Shown piece after piece: positions 49,172 through 57,331 of a stretch of 64,000 nucleotides of DNA (positions are counted from its first letter, which is position 1; the number at the start of each line of letters is the position of its first letter). Location: assembly GCA_963851025.1 (NCBI GenBank), contig CAWKOA010000021.1, forward strand, positions 52,785 to 116,784. Direction: 5' to 3'. The stretch is from RYN-230 sp963851025 (GTDB lineage Bacteria; Actinomycetota; Actinomycetes; Streptosporangiales; Streptosporangiaceae). A program made the translations under genes and the position numbers. The notes beneath the pieces are model-generated. The model searched no databases. It was not told the DNA's origin and worked only from the letters and a program-made list of their open reading frames with translations.

Positions 49172-49784
49172 ATGTCTGATGCGGCCGCGCTGCGCCAGCG
49201 ATCCCCCCTGGTGCTTGCCGACCTGCTGCCCGGAGCACTGGTCCGGGACGCCATCCTGGTCGTCGGGGCGGCCGGATTCGTCGGGCTGCTCGCCCAGATC
49301 TCGATCCACCTGTCCTTCACCCCCGTGCCCATCACCGGGCAGACCCTGGGCGTGCTGCTGGCGGGCACGGCGCTCGGCTGGCGGCGGGGCGGGGCGGCGA
49401 TGGTCCTGTACGCGGTGGCCGGGCTGCGCCGGCGTCCCGTGGTTCGCCGGGCATCAGAGCGGCTACGTGGGAGCCTCGTTCGGCTACGTGCTCGGCTTCA
49501 TCGCCGCCGCGGCCCTGTGCGGCTACCTGGCTGAGCGCGGGGCCGACCGCTCGGTGCCGCGGTCGGTGCCGGTCATGATCGCTGGCGAGGTGGTCATGTA
49601 CGCGTTCGGTGTCACCTGGCTGGCCCTGTACCTGCACCTCAGCGTCTCGGCCGCGCTCTCGGAGGGATTCACCCCGTTCCTGGCGGGCGACGCCATCAAG
49701 GCCGCCATCGCCGCGGGGCTGCTGCCGGGTGCCTGGTGGCTGGCCGGGTACCGGCGCGGCCGGCCCGCCGGCGAAGCCGGCTGA
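49172..49784 (+). CDS. bioY: Biotin transporter BioY (ECF S component), frame shift
   Basis: About 203 residues with six membrane helices. The first frame (ATG 49172, behind GAGGAG) has ISIHLSFTPVPITGQTLGVLLAGTALGWRRGGAAMVLYAVAG. The second continues GVPWFAGHQSGYVGASFGYVLGFIAAAALCGYLAERG and ends LAGDAIKAAIAAGLLPGAWWL. Removing one C in CTGCGCCGG near 49427 restores a single frame. Family members capture biotin with or without an energising EcfAT module; none is seen here. It fits with the biotin carboxylase and biotinyl protein in the window. Confidence 0.88.
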
Positions 49785-49819
49785 GCCAGCATGGCCGGCG
49801 AGCCGGCTGAGCTGGCCGC

Positions 49820-50578
49820 CTACCGGCGGAGCCGGGTGACGAGCTTGTAGCGGTCGCCCCGGTACTTGGACTGGGCCCACTCGACCGGCTGGCCCGAGAC
49901 GTCGAACGCCTGCCGGGACAGCAGCAGCAGCGGCATGCCGACGTCCACCCCGAGCAGCCGGGCATCCTTAGGATCGGCCAGCACGGTCTCGATGGTTTCC
50001 TCCGCCTCGGTGAGCTGGACCCCGTAGGCGGAAGCCAGGGCCTCGTACAGGGACGCGTAGCGATCCAGGTTGCGGCGCAGCCCGGGGAACCGGCGGGCGG
50101 GCAGGTGCGAGGTGTCGGTCGACATGGGCTCCCCGTCGGCCAGCCGCAGCCGGTGGATGCGCAGCACCCGGGTGCCGGGCTGGATCGCCAGCAGCCCGGA
50201 GAGCTGCGCGTCGGCGGCGATGTAGCTGGTGTCCAGGATCCTGGTCTGCGGGTGCAGCCCGTGCGCCCGCATCCCCTGCGTGTAGCTGGCCAGCTCGAGG
50301 AGCTGCGCGACCTTGGGCTTGGCCACGAACGTCCCCTTGCCCTGCATGCGCAGCAGCCGGCCTTCCACCACCAGCTCGGCCAGGGCCTGGCGCACCGTGG
50401 TCCGCGACGTCCCGTACTGCTGGGCGAGCTCCCGCTCCGGGGGCACCGGGCTGCCCGGCGCGAGGGCCTGGGTCAGCTCGAGCAGCTGGCGCTTGACCGC
50501 GTAGTACTTGGGGATCCGGGGCGACTCCGGGCCGGGGGGCGGGGGGTCACCGTCGCGGATGGCGGGGGACGCTGTCAC
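49820..50578 (-). CDS. GntR/HutC-family regulator
   Basis: A 252-residue regulator. The GntR winged helix is RIPKYYAVKRQLLELTQALAPGSPVPPERELAQQYGTSRTTVRQALAELVVEGRLLRMQGKGTFVA. The UTRA ligand domain follows (LRIHRLRLADGEPMSTDTSHLP ... LLLLSRQAFDVSGQPVEWAQSKYRGDRYKLVTRL). It resembles DasR-type sensors of amino-sugar phosphates, though other ligands are possible. The GTG at 50578 sits behind AAGGAAG and is preferred to the TTG at 50599. It converges on bioY. Confidence 0.9.
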   Translation of the reverse strand: MTASPAIRDGDPPPPGPESPRIPKYYAVKRQLLELTQALAPGSPVPPERELAQQYGTSRTTVRQALAELVVEGRLLRMQGKGTFVAKPKVAQLLELASYTQGMRAHGLHPQTRILDTSYIAADAQLSGLLAIQPGTRVLRIHRLRLADGEPMSTDTSHLPARRFPGLRRNLDRYASLYEALASAYGVQLTEAEETIETVLADPKDARLLGVDVGMPLLLLSRQAFDVSGQPVEWAQSKYRGDRYKLVTRLRR

Positions 50579-50809
50579 GGTCACTTCCTTCCGCAGCAAA
50601 CTGCGTTCCGGACATGATCTCCTATCGCGGCCGGGGCCCGCCTCCCCCTGAGACCGTACATGGGGGAATACTGCCAGCTAGAGCCCGTGCGGCGGGCGGC
50701 GGCCCCGCCGCGGCGGCCGGCGGCCGGCCATCAGGGCCCCGCCAGCCGCCCGCCAGGGCCCCGCCAGGTGGCCGCCGGGTAGCCGCCGGGGGCCCGCCAG
50801 GTGGCCCGG

Positions 50810-52381
50810 ATGAGCGATGATGTCAGGGTGCCCACGCTCAATGACCTGGCCCGCCGCCACACCGCGCTGACGTCGGCCGACGTCGACTGGCTGCACGCGC
50901 TGGTCTCCGACTGGCAGCTGCTGGCCGACCTGTCCTTCGCTGACCTGGTGCTGTGGGCGCCGCTGCAGGACTCCTCGGGCTGGGTGGTGCTGGCCCAGAT
51001 GCGCCCGACGACCGGGCCGACCACCTTCCACGACGATGCGGTGGGCTCGTTCGCGCCCACCGGGGCCCGGCCCTTCCTCGAATCGGCCCACCGGGAGCGG
51101 CGGATCTGCCGGGAGGGTGACCCGGAGTGGACCCGCGGCGTGCCGGTCCGCCGGGAATCGATCCCGGTCACCCGGGAGGGCCAGGTCATCGCGGTCATCG
51201 AGCGGAGCACGAACCTGAGCTCGGCACGCACGCCGAGCCGCCTGGAGCTGACCTACCTGAAGGGCGCGGACGACCTGGCCCAGATGGTCGCCTCCGGCAT
51301 GTTCCCCTGGCCGGGCCAGCAGCCCGCGCTGGTCCGCTCGCCGCGGGTGGGGGACGGCCTGCTCCGGCTCGGACGGTCCGGCAAGGTCAGCTACGCGAGC
51401 CCCAACGCCCTGTCCGCGTACCGCAGGCTGGGCCTGGCCGCCGATCTGGTCGGGGCCGAGCTGGGCCCGCTGACCGCCCGGCTGTGCGCCCCGGGCCGCC
51501 CCACCGACGACTCCCTCATGGTCACCGCCAGCGGGCGGGCCCCGCGGGAGACCGAGGTAGAGGGGAACGGGTCGGTGGTCCAGCTGCGGGCCATCCCGCT
51601 GGTGGTCAACGGGCTGCGGACCGGCGCGCTGGTGCTGGTCCGCGACGTGACCGAGCTGCGGCACCGCGAGCGCGAGCTGATGACCAAGGACGCCACCATC
51701 CGGGAGATCCACCACCGGGTGAAGAACAACCTGCAGACCGTGGCCGCGCTGCTCCGGCTCCAGTCGCGGCGGCTGGACGAGCCGAAGGCGCGGGCGGCCC
51801 TGGACGAGGCGGTGCGCCGGGTCGGGTCCATCGCGACCGTGCACGAGACGCTCTCGCACGCTCCCGAGGAGATCGTGGACTTCGACGACGTCGCCGAGCG
51901 GGTGGCGGCGATGGCGGGCGAGGTGTCCACGGCCGAGGCCCGGGTCAAGCCGGTCCTGCTCGGCCGGTTCGGGCTGCTCCCCTCCGCGGTGGCCACGCCG
52001 CTGGCCCTGGTGCTGGCCGAGCTGCTGCAGAACGCGCTGCAGCACGGCCTGGCCCCGTGCGGGCCGGACCTGGGCCCGGACGCCGGGCTGGAGGGGATGG
52101 TCGAGGTAGTCGTGCGCCGCAGCCAGGATCGGCTGATGGTCATTGTCCAGGACAATGGCGTCGGATTGCCGGAGGAATTCGATCTGGATTCCGCCACGAG
52201 CCTCGGCTTGCAGATCGTGCGGACGCTCGTGGTGTCCGAGCTGGGCGGCCGGCTGGAGGTCAAGCCGCGGGCGGGCGGCGGCACCAAGGCCGTGGTGGAC
52301 CTGCCGCTGGACGCGGCCGCAACGTTACCGGCCCGGGCGGCCCCGATACGGCCGCTGGGCTCCGCGGAGCCGCACGCCTAG
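50810..52381 (+). CDS. pdtaS: PdtaS-like sensor histidine kinase
   Basis: A cytosolic histidine kinase of about 523 residues. Residues 1-150 form a GAF-like sensor (VDWLHALVSDWQLLADLSFADLVLWAPL), then a PAS-like domain (about 185-290), a HisKA_2 domain with the acceptor His in IREIHHRVKNNLQTVAALLRLQSRRL, and an HATPase (LAELLQNALQHGL, VQDNGVGLPEEF, SLGLQIVRTLV). M. tuberculosis PdtaS controls the ANTAR regulator PdtaR and is encoded next to whiB1, as here. The true start may be the GTG at 50828. Confidence 0.9.
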   Translation: MSDDVRVPTLNDLARRHTALTSADVDWLHALVSDWQLLADLSFADLVLWAPLQDSSGWVVLAQMRPTTGPTTFHDDAVGSFAPTGARPFLESAHRERRICREGDPEWTRGVPVRRESIPVTREGQVIAVIERSTNLSSARTPSRLELTYLKGADDLAQMVASGMFPWPGQQPALVRSPRVGDGLLRLGRSGKVSYASPNALSAYRRLGLAADLVGAELGPLTARLCAPGRPTDDSLMVTASGRAPRETEVEGNGSVVQLRAIPLVVNGLRTGALVLVRDVTELRHRERELMTKDATIREIHHRVKNNLQTVAALLRLQSRRLDEPKARAALDEAVRRVGSIATVHETLSHAPEEIVDFDDVAERVAAMAGEVSTAEARVKPVLLGRFGLLPSAVATPLALVLAELLQNALQHGLAPCGPDLGPDAGLEGMVEVVVRRSQDRLMVIVQDNGVGLPEEFDLDSATSLGLQIVRTLVVSELGGRLEVKPRAGGGTKAVVDLPLDAAATLPARAAPIRPLGSAEPHA

Positions 52382-52429
52382 CACGGTAGAGGCCTCAGGG
52401 ACGGCCAGATCCCCGAGGCCCCGCCCGGC

Positions 52430-52684
52430 TCACGCGTGCGCGCGCGCCCGGAACCGGCTGGCCCGCCGCTTGAGGGCGCGCCGCTCGTCTTCACTCATGC
52501 CGCCCCACACCCCGGCGTCCTGGCCGCTCTCGAGCGCCCACTGCAGGCAGAGCTCGATCGCTGGGCATCGGCGGCATACCTGCTTAGCCTCGTCGATCTG
52601 GAGTAGCGCGGGCCCGGTGTTCCCGATCGGGAAAAACAGCTCCGGGTCCACGTCACGGCAGGCGGCGTCGTGGCGCCAGTCCAT
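52430..52684 (-). CDS. whiB1: WhiB1 iron-sulfur transcription regulator
   Basis: An 84-residue [4Fe-4S] regulator that senses nitric oxide and binds the principal sigma factor. The four cluster cysteines are C9 (DAACRD), VCRRC (CxxC) and ELCLQW, followed by GVWGG and the basic SEDERRALKRRASRFRARAHA tail. WhiB1 is essential in mycobacteria. The ATG at 52684, behind GGAGGAG, is preferred to the GTG at 52693. A CRP-like site lies about 70-80 bases upstream, as known for the mycobacterial gene. Confidence 0.95.
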   Translation of the reverse strand: MDWRHDAACRDVDPELFFPIGNTGPALLQIDEAKQVCRRCPAIELCLQWALESGQDAGVWGGMSEDERRALKRRASRFRARAHA

Positions 52685-52693
52685 GCGGTCCAC

Positions 52694-53034
52694 TCCTCCT
52701 TGGCAGCCGGGCCGTGGCCCGGCCCGGGTTGGCGACCTCGGCCCGAGAGCTTGTGAACGAATTCACGAGCCAGGTCATATGTCGGGAGCCGTGTAGCTTC
52801 CCGGGGTTTGTACACTCATGCATCTCGCAAGCCAGCGGCCCCCACTGACTCCGGTCCGAGGCCCTGGAATCATGACACTAACGCCAAGACCTGCCAGATG
52901 GCAGCGCATGGCGCCGCTCACCCGAACCGGGTTCTAGCCTGTCAAGCGCCTGAATCAAACGCAAGACTATCCGGCAAAGGTTCAGGCCGATTTCGGTGTC
53001 TGATAGGTCACATCACGGGTCGTTCCCGGGCTTG
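52694..53034. other. whiB1 upstream region
   Basis: No gene. The first 75 bases contain the CRP-like palindrome at 52752-52767. The rest, toward the lipid kinase stop, is AT-richer than average and shows no further structure I can support. Confidence 0.6.
52752..52767. promoter_or_regulatory. CRP-like operator upstream of whiB1
   Basis: TGTGAACGAATTCACG matches the CRP pattern TGTGA-N6-TCACA at all but the last base. Mycobacterial whiB1 is directly controlled by CRP (Rv3676) at such sites; the same circuit is inferred here. Confidence 0.6.
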
Positions 53035-54086
53035 TCAGGCAATTACCCGCAGAGCGCGCGGAACAGCGCGAAACGTGACACTCTCATGCTCGCCCACGTA
53101 CTCCCCGTCCACCTGAAGCGCGACCGGCCGGTCACAGCGCAGGGTAAAGGCGGGCTGGTCGTGCAGGCTGACCACGTCGCGGCCGCGGGGCGGCTCGCTG
53201 CGCTGGGCAAACATCTGGCGCAGGGCGTTCAATGTGCCGATCGTCCGCATTCGCCGCATGGCGAAGATGTCGAGCCCGGTGTCGAAACCGGCGCCCGGGC
53301 TCGGATTGACCGGCCGCCGCCCCAGGTAAGTCCACGGTGATGTGTTGGAGATAATCCCCAGGAACAGGTCCCTGATCGGGGACTTGCCCGCCCGTTCCAG
53401 GGTGAGCGCGGGCTGGTGGCGGTCGGTAACGCCGTAGAACTGGCGCAGCGCGGTCCGCAGGTACAGGCCGGGGGTCAGCGCCCGGCCGTGCGCCCGCAGG
53501 CCCTCGATCGCCCTCACGACCTCGGCGTCCAGGCCCAGGCCGGCGTTGAAGGTGAAGTAGCGGTCCGGCCGGGCCGGGCTGGTGCACGCTTCTCCGGTGC
53601 CGCCTTCGCCGGGCCTGCCCTCACCGGGGCCTGGCCCTCACCGGTGCTGGCCTCACCGGTGCTGGCCTCATCTGGGCTGGCCTCATCTGGGCTGGCGCAG
53701 CCCAGGCCGACGCGGCGGTCGAGGCCCGCCCGCAGGGCCTCGAGGATCCGCCCGGTGGCGTCGACCGGGTCGGCCGGCAGGCCCAGTGCCCGGGTGAACA
53801 CGTTGGCGTTGCCGCCTGGAAGGGGCGCCAGAGCCGGGTCCGTCCCGGGCGGCCGGCCGCGCAGCAGGCCGTTGACGGCCTCGTTGACCGTGCCGTCCCC
53901 GCCGAGGGTCAGGACGAGCTGGAAACCGTCTGCGGCGGCCTTGCGCGCCAGGGTGCCCGCGTGCCCCCGGTACCGTGTTTCCACAACTTCCAGATCCATC
54001 TGGGATGCGAGAGCATGCGTGATGACATCCCGGCGCAACTGGGTGGTCGCCGTGGCGTGCGGGTTGACGATCAGGAGCGCGGGCAC
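53035..54086 (-). CDS. Diacylglycerol/sphingosine kinase-type lipid kinase, frame shift
   Basis: About 350 residues. The N-terminal frame has ALLIVNPHATATTQLRRDVI, LVLTLGGDGTVNEAVNGLL (GGDGT nucleotide motif) and LAPLPGGNANVFTRALGLP. A repeated DEASP/TGEAS stretch of 15-bp units follows, and the frame breaks before RYFTFNAGLGLDAEVVRAIE near 53570. The C-terminal frame has NTSPWTYLGRRPVNPSPGAGFDTGLDIFA and ALQVDGEYVG. Such enzymes phosphorylate diacylglycerol or related lipids. Confidence 0.83.
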
Positions 54087-54114
54087 GGGCTCAGGTTAGC
54101 GAGAGGTACCGGAG

Positions 54115-54663
54115 ATGCAGCAGAGGCCACCGAGTCTGCTGGGTGCGGCAGGGGTGCAGGCCGCCGACGCGCTCATCGTGCTGGCCGCCAGCGTGCTGGC
54201 CGGGATGGACACGGCCGCGGGCCAGTCCTACCAGGCAGGCAGCGGTATTGCGCTGACGCTGATCGGGGTGGGCACCGCCGCCGCGCTGGCCTGGGTGGCC
54301 CTGGGGCTGTACCGGGCCCGCCGGTGGAGCCGCACGCCCGCGGCGCTGACCCAGCTGTTCGCCGGCATCGTCGGCGTCTACCTGGTGCAGGGACACCGCT
54401 ACGGATGGGGGATCCCGTTGCTGGTGCTGGCGGGCGCCGGGTTCGCCCTGCTGCTGGCCCCGCCCAGCCTGCGCGCGCTGAACCGCCCGCGGCCCGGGGA
54501 CGGCCCGGGACCCCAGCCCCCGTCCCAGCCCAAGACAGGTCCCGCCAAGACAGGTCCCGCCAAGACAAGTGCGGCCAAGACAGGTCAGGCCAAGACAGGT
54601 CAGGCCAAGCCGAGGACTCCGCCGAAGCCGGGCACGCCAGGCAAACGCCCCGCCCGCAGCTAG
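54115..54663 (+). CDS. Hypothetical membrane protein with Lys/Pro repeat tail
   Basis: A 182-residue protein with about four membrane helices in residues 10-120 (VQAADALIVLAASVLAGMD and others), then a cytoplasmic tail containing KTGPA, KTGPA, KTSAA, KTGQA, KTGQA, five 5-residue repeats encoded by 15-bp units. Unknown function. It is divergent from the lipid kinase gene (28-base gap) and converges on the sigma operon. Confidence 0.7.
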   Translation: MQQRPPSLLGAAGVQAADALIVLAASVLAGMDTAAGQSYQAGSGIALTLIGVGTAAALAWVALGLYRARRWSRTPAALTQLFAGIVGVYLVQGHRYGWGIPLLVLAGAGFALLLAPPSLRALNRPRPGDGPGPQPPSQPKTGPAKTGPAKTSAAKTGQAKTGQAKPRTPPKPGTPGKRPARS

Positions 54664-54770
54664 CTCGCCGGCGAGGCGGGGCCCGCCGGAGGCGGGTTCC
54701 CTCCGAGCCGGCGAGTAACCCGGCACCCAGCCGCAGCCAAAGTGCCCGCGGAAGCGGGCCAGTGGGGGGT

Positions 54771-54791
54771 CCGGGGGGGTCGCCCCCCCGG
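54771..54791. terminator. GC hairpin between convergent genes
   Basis: A 9-bp stem, CCGGGGGGG / CCCCCCCGG, with TCG loop, lies just past the SigF-like gene's stop. A second imperfect structure (CTCGCCGGC with GCCGGCGAG) precedes it at 54664-54715. Confidence 0.65.
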
Positions 54792-54801
54792 GCTAGCAGA
54801 G

Positions 54802-55740
54802 TCAGTCCTCGGCCGTCAGCCCGTCCCGCAGCTGGGCCAGCGTCCTGGCCAGCAGCCGGGACACGTGCATCTGCGAGATCCCCAGCTCGCTGGCGATCTG
54901 CGACTGGGTCATATTGCCGAAGAACCGCAGCAGCAGGATGCGCTTTTCCCGGCTGGGCAGCTGTTCCAGCAATGGCTTGAGCGATTCCCGGTACTCGACC
55001 CCCTCCAGGGCGTCGTCGAGCATGCCGAGCGACTCGGCCACCGCGGGCGCGTCGTCGTCGCCCGAGTCCGGGGCGTCCAGCGAGACCGTCGAGTAGGCGT
55101 TGGCCGACTCCAGGCCCTCCAGCACCTCTTCCTCGGTCATCTGCAGGTGGGCCGCGATCTCGGCCACGGTGGGCGCCCGGCCCTCGCGCTGCGCCAGGTC
55201 ACCGATGGCCTTGGTCAGGGCCAGCTTGAGTTCCTGCAGCCGCCGGGGCACCCGGACCGCCCAGCCCTTGTCCCGGAAATGCCGCTTGATCTCGCCCACG
55301 ATGGTCGGGGTGGCGTAGGTGGAGAACTCCACCCCGCGGGCCAGGTCGAACCGGTCAATGGATTTGATCAGCCCGATCGTCGCCACCTGGGTCAGGTCGT
55401 CGAGCCATTCGCCGCGGTTGCGGAATCGCCGGGCCAGGTACTCCACCAGCGGCAGGTGCAGCTCCACCAGCTCGCCGCGGATGCGGAGCCGCTCCGCGTC
55501 GCCGTCGGGCAGGACGGCCAGCCGCTCGAACAGTTGCCGCGCGCGCCCGCGGTCCGGGACCGCATGCTGGATCCTGGGCGGGGCGTGCACCTCAGCCAGC
55601 GGCGTCTCGCCCAGTGGTGTCTCACCGAGCGGCGTCTCGCCGACCGTCGCCTCGAGGTCGGCCGCCACTCCGGCGTCGATCTCCTCGGTCACCCTGGCGT
55701 CCACTTTCCGGGGCACCCGGACCTCGATTTCCTCGGTCAC
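54802..55740 (-). CDS. SigB/SigF/SigG-subfamily sigma factor
   Basis: A 312-residue group-III sigma. Region 2 is LVEYLARRFRNRGEWLDDLTQVATIGLIKSIDRFDLARGVEFSTYATPTIVGEIKRHFRDKGWAVRVPRRLQEL, followed by region 3 and region 4 (QLPSREKRILLLRFFGNMTQSQIASELGISQMHVSRLLARTLAQLR). Members govern general stress or sporulation genes. The first 60 residues include GETPL repeated three times (15-bp DNA units), which is not family sequence. The gene is translationally coupled to the anti-sigma gene upstream (GTGA). Confidence 0.92.
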   Translation of the reverse strand: MTEEIEVRVPRKVDARVTEEIDAGVAADLEATVGETPLGETPLGETPLAEVHAPPRIQHAVPDRGRARQLFERLAVLPDGDAERLRIRGELVELHLPLVEYLARRFRNRGEWLDDLTQVATIGLIKSIDRFDLARGVEFSTYATPTIVGEIKRHFRDKGWAVRVPRRLQELKLALTKAIGDLAQREGRAPTVAEIAAHLQMTEEEVLEGLESANAYSTVSLDAPDSGDDDAPAVAESLGMLDDALEGVEYRESLKPLLEQLPSREKRILLLRFFGNMTQSQIASELGISQMHVSRLLARTLAQLRDGLTAED

Positions 55741-56195
55741 CCGGACCTCGACAGCTCGCGGGTCTTGCGCAGCATGACCGTGAGTTTGTTGCCCGGCCCG
55801 GCCCAGGCGTCCACGCTCCCGGCCAGCGCGGCGAGCACGGTCCAGGCGAAGGTGTCACGGGCCGGGAGCTGGGCCCGCTGGGTGAGCACCGACACCGCGA
55901 TCGTCACGCTGTCCTCGCCGAGGGTGAAATCGCAGTCCAGGCTGGCGCCCGGCGCGGCCTGGCTGAGCAGCAGGCCGCACGCCTCGTCCACGGCGATCCG
56001 CAGGTCCTCGATCTCATCCAGGGTGAAGTCGAGGCGGGCGGCGAGGCCTGCGGTGGCCGTGCGCAGCACGGACAGGTAGGCACCCTCGGCCGGCATGCGG
56101 ATCGTCACGCGATCCTCGGCGTCCCGCGGCGCAGGCTCGCCGCGAACCGCGGTGGGCACGGCCGCAGCGGCAGGCGCGGTCGTCTCTTCCGTCAC
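55737..56195 (-). CDS. RsbW/UsfX-like anti-sigma kinase
   Basis: A 152-residue GHKL ATPase-fold protein: VLRTATAGLAARLDFTLDEIEDLRIAVDEACGLLLSQAAPG (N-box with Asp/Glu) and the C-terminal half that includes SVDAWAGPGNKLTVMLRKTREL. The G-box is poorly conserved, so kinase activity on an antagonist is unsure. It overlaps and precedes the sigma gene, the RsbW-SigF arrangement. A STAS antagonist is not adjacent; the STAS-PAS protein at 16391 is a distant candidate only. Confidence 0.87.
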   Translation of the reverse strand: MTEETTAPAAAAVPTAVRGEPAPRDAEDRVTIRMPAEGAYLSVLRTATAGLAARLDFTLDEIEDLRIAVDEACGLLLSQAAPGASLDCDFTLGEDSVTIAVSVLTQRAQLPARDTFAWTVLAALAGSVDAWAGPGNKLTVMLRKTRELSRSG

Positions 56196-56364
56196 GATTT
56201 TCCTCCAGTACCGCCCGCCGTACTGCTGCGGGCGGCCGTCGTGGTCTTGCCATGCAACCTACCGTCCACCGCGTGCACCGCTAACGCGCCGCCCCGGGTG
56301 CTGCCCCGGCAATTCCCTTTTGACCAGCCAGGATGCCCCTGATTGACCGGCAGATTCCAGGATG

Positions 56365-56403
56365 CCCGAGGCCGCGCAGGCGGGATGCCTGCGCGGCCTC
56401 GGG
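56365..56403 (-). terminator. Hairpin terminator after sodN
   Basis: A perfect 17-bp stem (56365-56381 with 56387-56403) with a GGGAT loop lies 26 bases beyond the sodN stop on its strand. Confidence 0.8.
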
Positions 56404-56429
56404 ATGTCGCGGCGTACTGCGGGAGAAGG

Positions 56430-56843
56430 TCAGCCCTGCTTGGTCTCCCAGAAGATCTTGCTGATCTCGTCGATCTTGGCCAGCAGCTGGTCGGCCGCGG
56501 CCACGTCCGTGCTGCTCTTGGTCCCGCCCGCGCCGCCGCCCGCCAGCTTGGTGGCCTCGTTGAACAGCTGGTTCAGCTGCGGGTACTTCTCGAAGTGCGG
56601 CGGCTTGAAGTAGTCAGTCCAGAGCACCCACAGGTGATGCTTGACCAGCTCGGAGCGCTGCTCCTTGATCAGCAGGGCCCGCGTCTGGAACGCCGGGTCT
56701 GAGCTGTCGTGATACTTCTGGATGATCGCCTTGACGGACTCAGCTTCGATCCGCGCCTGGGCCGGATCGTAGACACCACAGGGCAGGTCGCAGTGCGCGT
56801 GCACGGTGGCTTTTGGTTCGAGGAGACGTGTCAGCAGTCCCAT
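56430..56843 (-). CDS. sodN: Nickel superoxide dismutase
   Basis: A 137-residue precursor. The leader MGLLTRLLEPKATVHA is removed to expose the nickel hook HCDLPCGVYDPAQARIEAESVKAI, where His1, Cys2 and Cys6 of the mature form bind nickel. The helical remainder (TDYFKPPHFEKYPQLNQLFNEATKLAGG) is normal. The enzyme dismutates superoxide in the cytoplasm. The ATG at 56843 is preferred because the leader begins there. It is divergent from sodX, its maturation protease. Confidence 0.96.
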   Translation of the reverse strand: MGLLTRLLEPKATVHAHCDLPCGVYDPAQARIEAESVKAIIQKYHDSSDPAFQTRALLIKEQRSELVKHHLWVLWTDYFKPPHFEKYPQLNQLFNEATKLAGGGAGGTKSSTDVAAADQLLAKIDEISKIFWETKQG

Positions 56844-56926
56844 AGGTCCCCTTCTCTCATCTCGGATCATGGGTTACCGGTGACCGACACTACCCCCCAG
56901 GGCCGGGGACGAACGTAGGAGGGCCG

Positions 56927-57265
56927 ATGCGCTGGCCGCTGTGGCGGGTCGCGGTCGTGGACCGGTCCATGCAGCCCGCCCTGCACCCGGGCGACTGGCT
57001 GCTCGTGTGGCGCGGCACCCGCCCGGGCCGGGCCGTCCGGGTCCGCCCGGGGCAGCTGGTGATCGCGCGGCACCCGGCCCGGCCGGACCTGCTGCTGGTG
57101 AAGCGCGCCGGCCGGCGCGAGCCCGGCGGGTGGTGGCTGGCCGCGGACAACCTCGCGGCGGGCGCGGCGGACAGCCGGACGTTCGGCGTGGTCGCGGACC
57201 GGCTGATCGAGGGCCGCGTGCTGGTCCGGTACCGCCGGGCCGGGCCCGGAAATTCGCCCAGATAA
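56927..57265 (+). CDS. sodX: Nickel-SOD maturation protease SodX
   Basis: A 112-residue S26-type signal peptidase-like serine protease. The catalytic Ser is in VVDRSMQPALHPGDWLLV and the general-base Lys in LLLVKRAGRREPGGWWLAADN. It is thought to remove the leader of SodN before nickel loading. There is no membrane anchor, as in other SodX proteins. The ATG at 56927 sits behind GGAGGG. A strong bidirectional hairpin begins right after its stop. Confidence 0.92.
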   Translation: MRWPLWRVAVVDRSMQPALHPGDWLLVWRGTRPGRAVRVRPGQLVIARHPARPDLLLVKRAGRREPGGWWLAADNLAAGAADSRTFGVVADRLIEGRVLVRYRRAGPGNSPR

Positions 57266-57300
57266 CGAAGACCCCCGGCCGCCAGGGCCGGGGGTCTTCG
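57266..57300. terminator. Perfect 15-bp bidirectional hairpin
   Basis: CGAAGACCCCCGGCC (57266-57280) pairs with 57286-57300 around a GCCAG loop. It lies between sodX and the convergent permease gene. Confidence 0.85.
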
Positions 57301-57331
57301 TACTGCGCTCTGCTGGCTAAAACCAGCTCGG

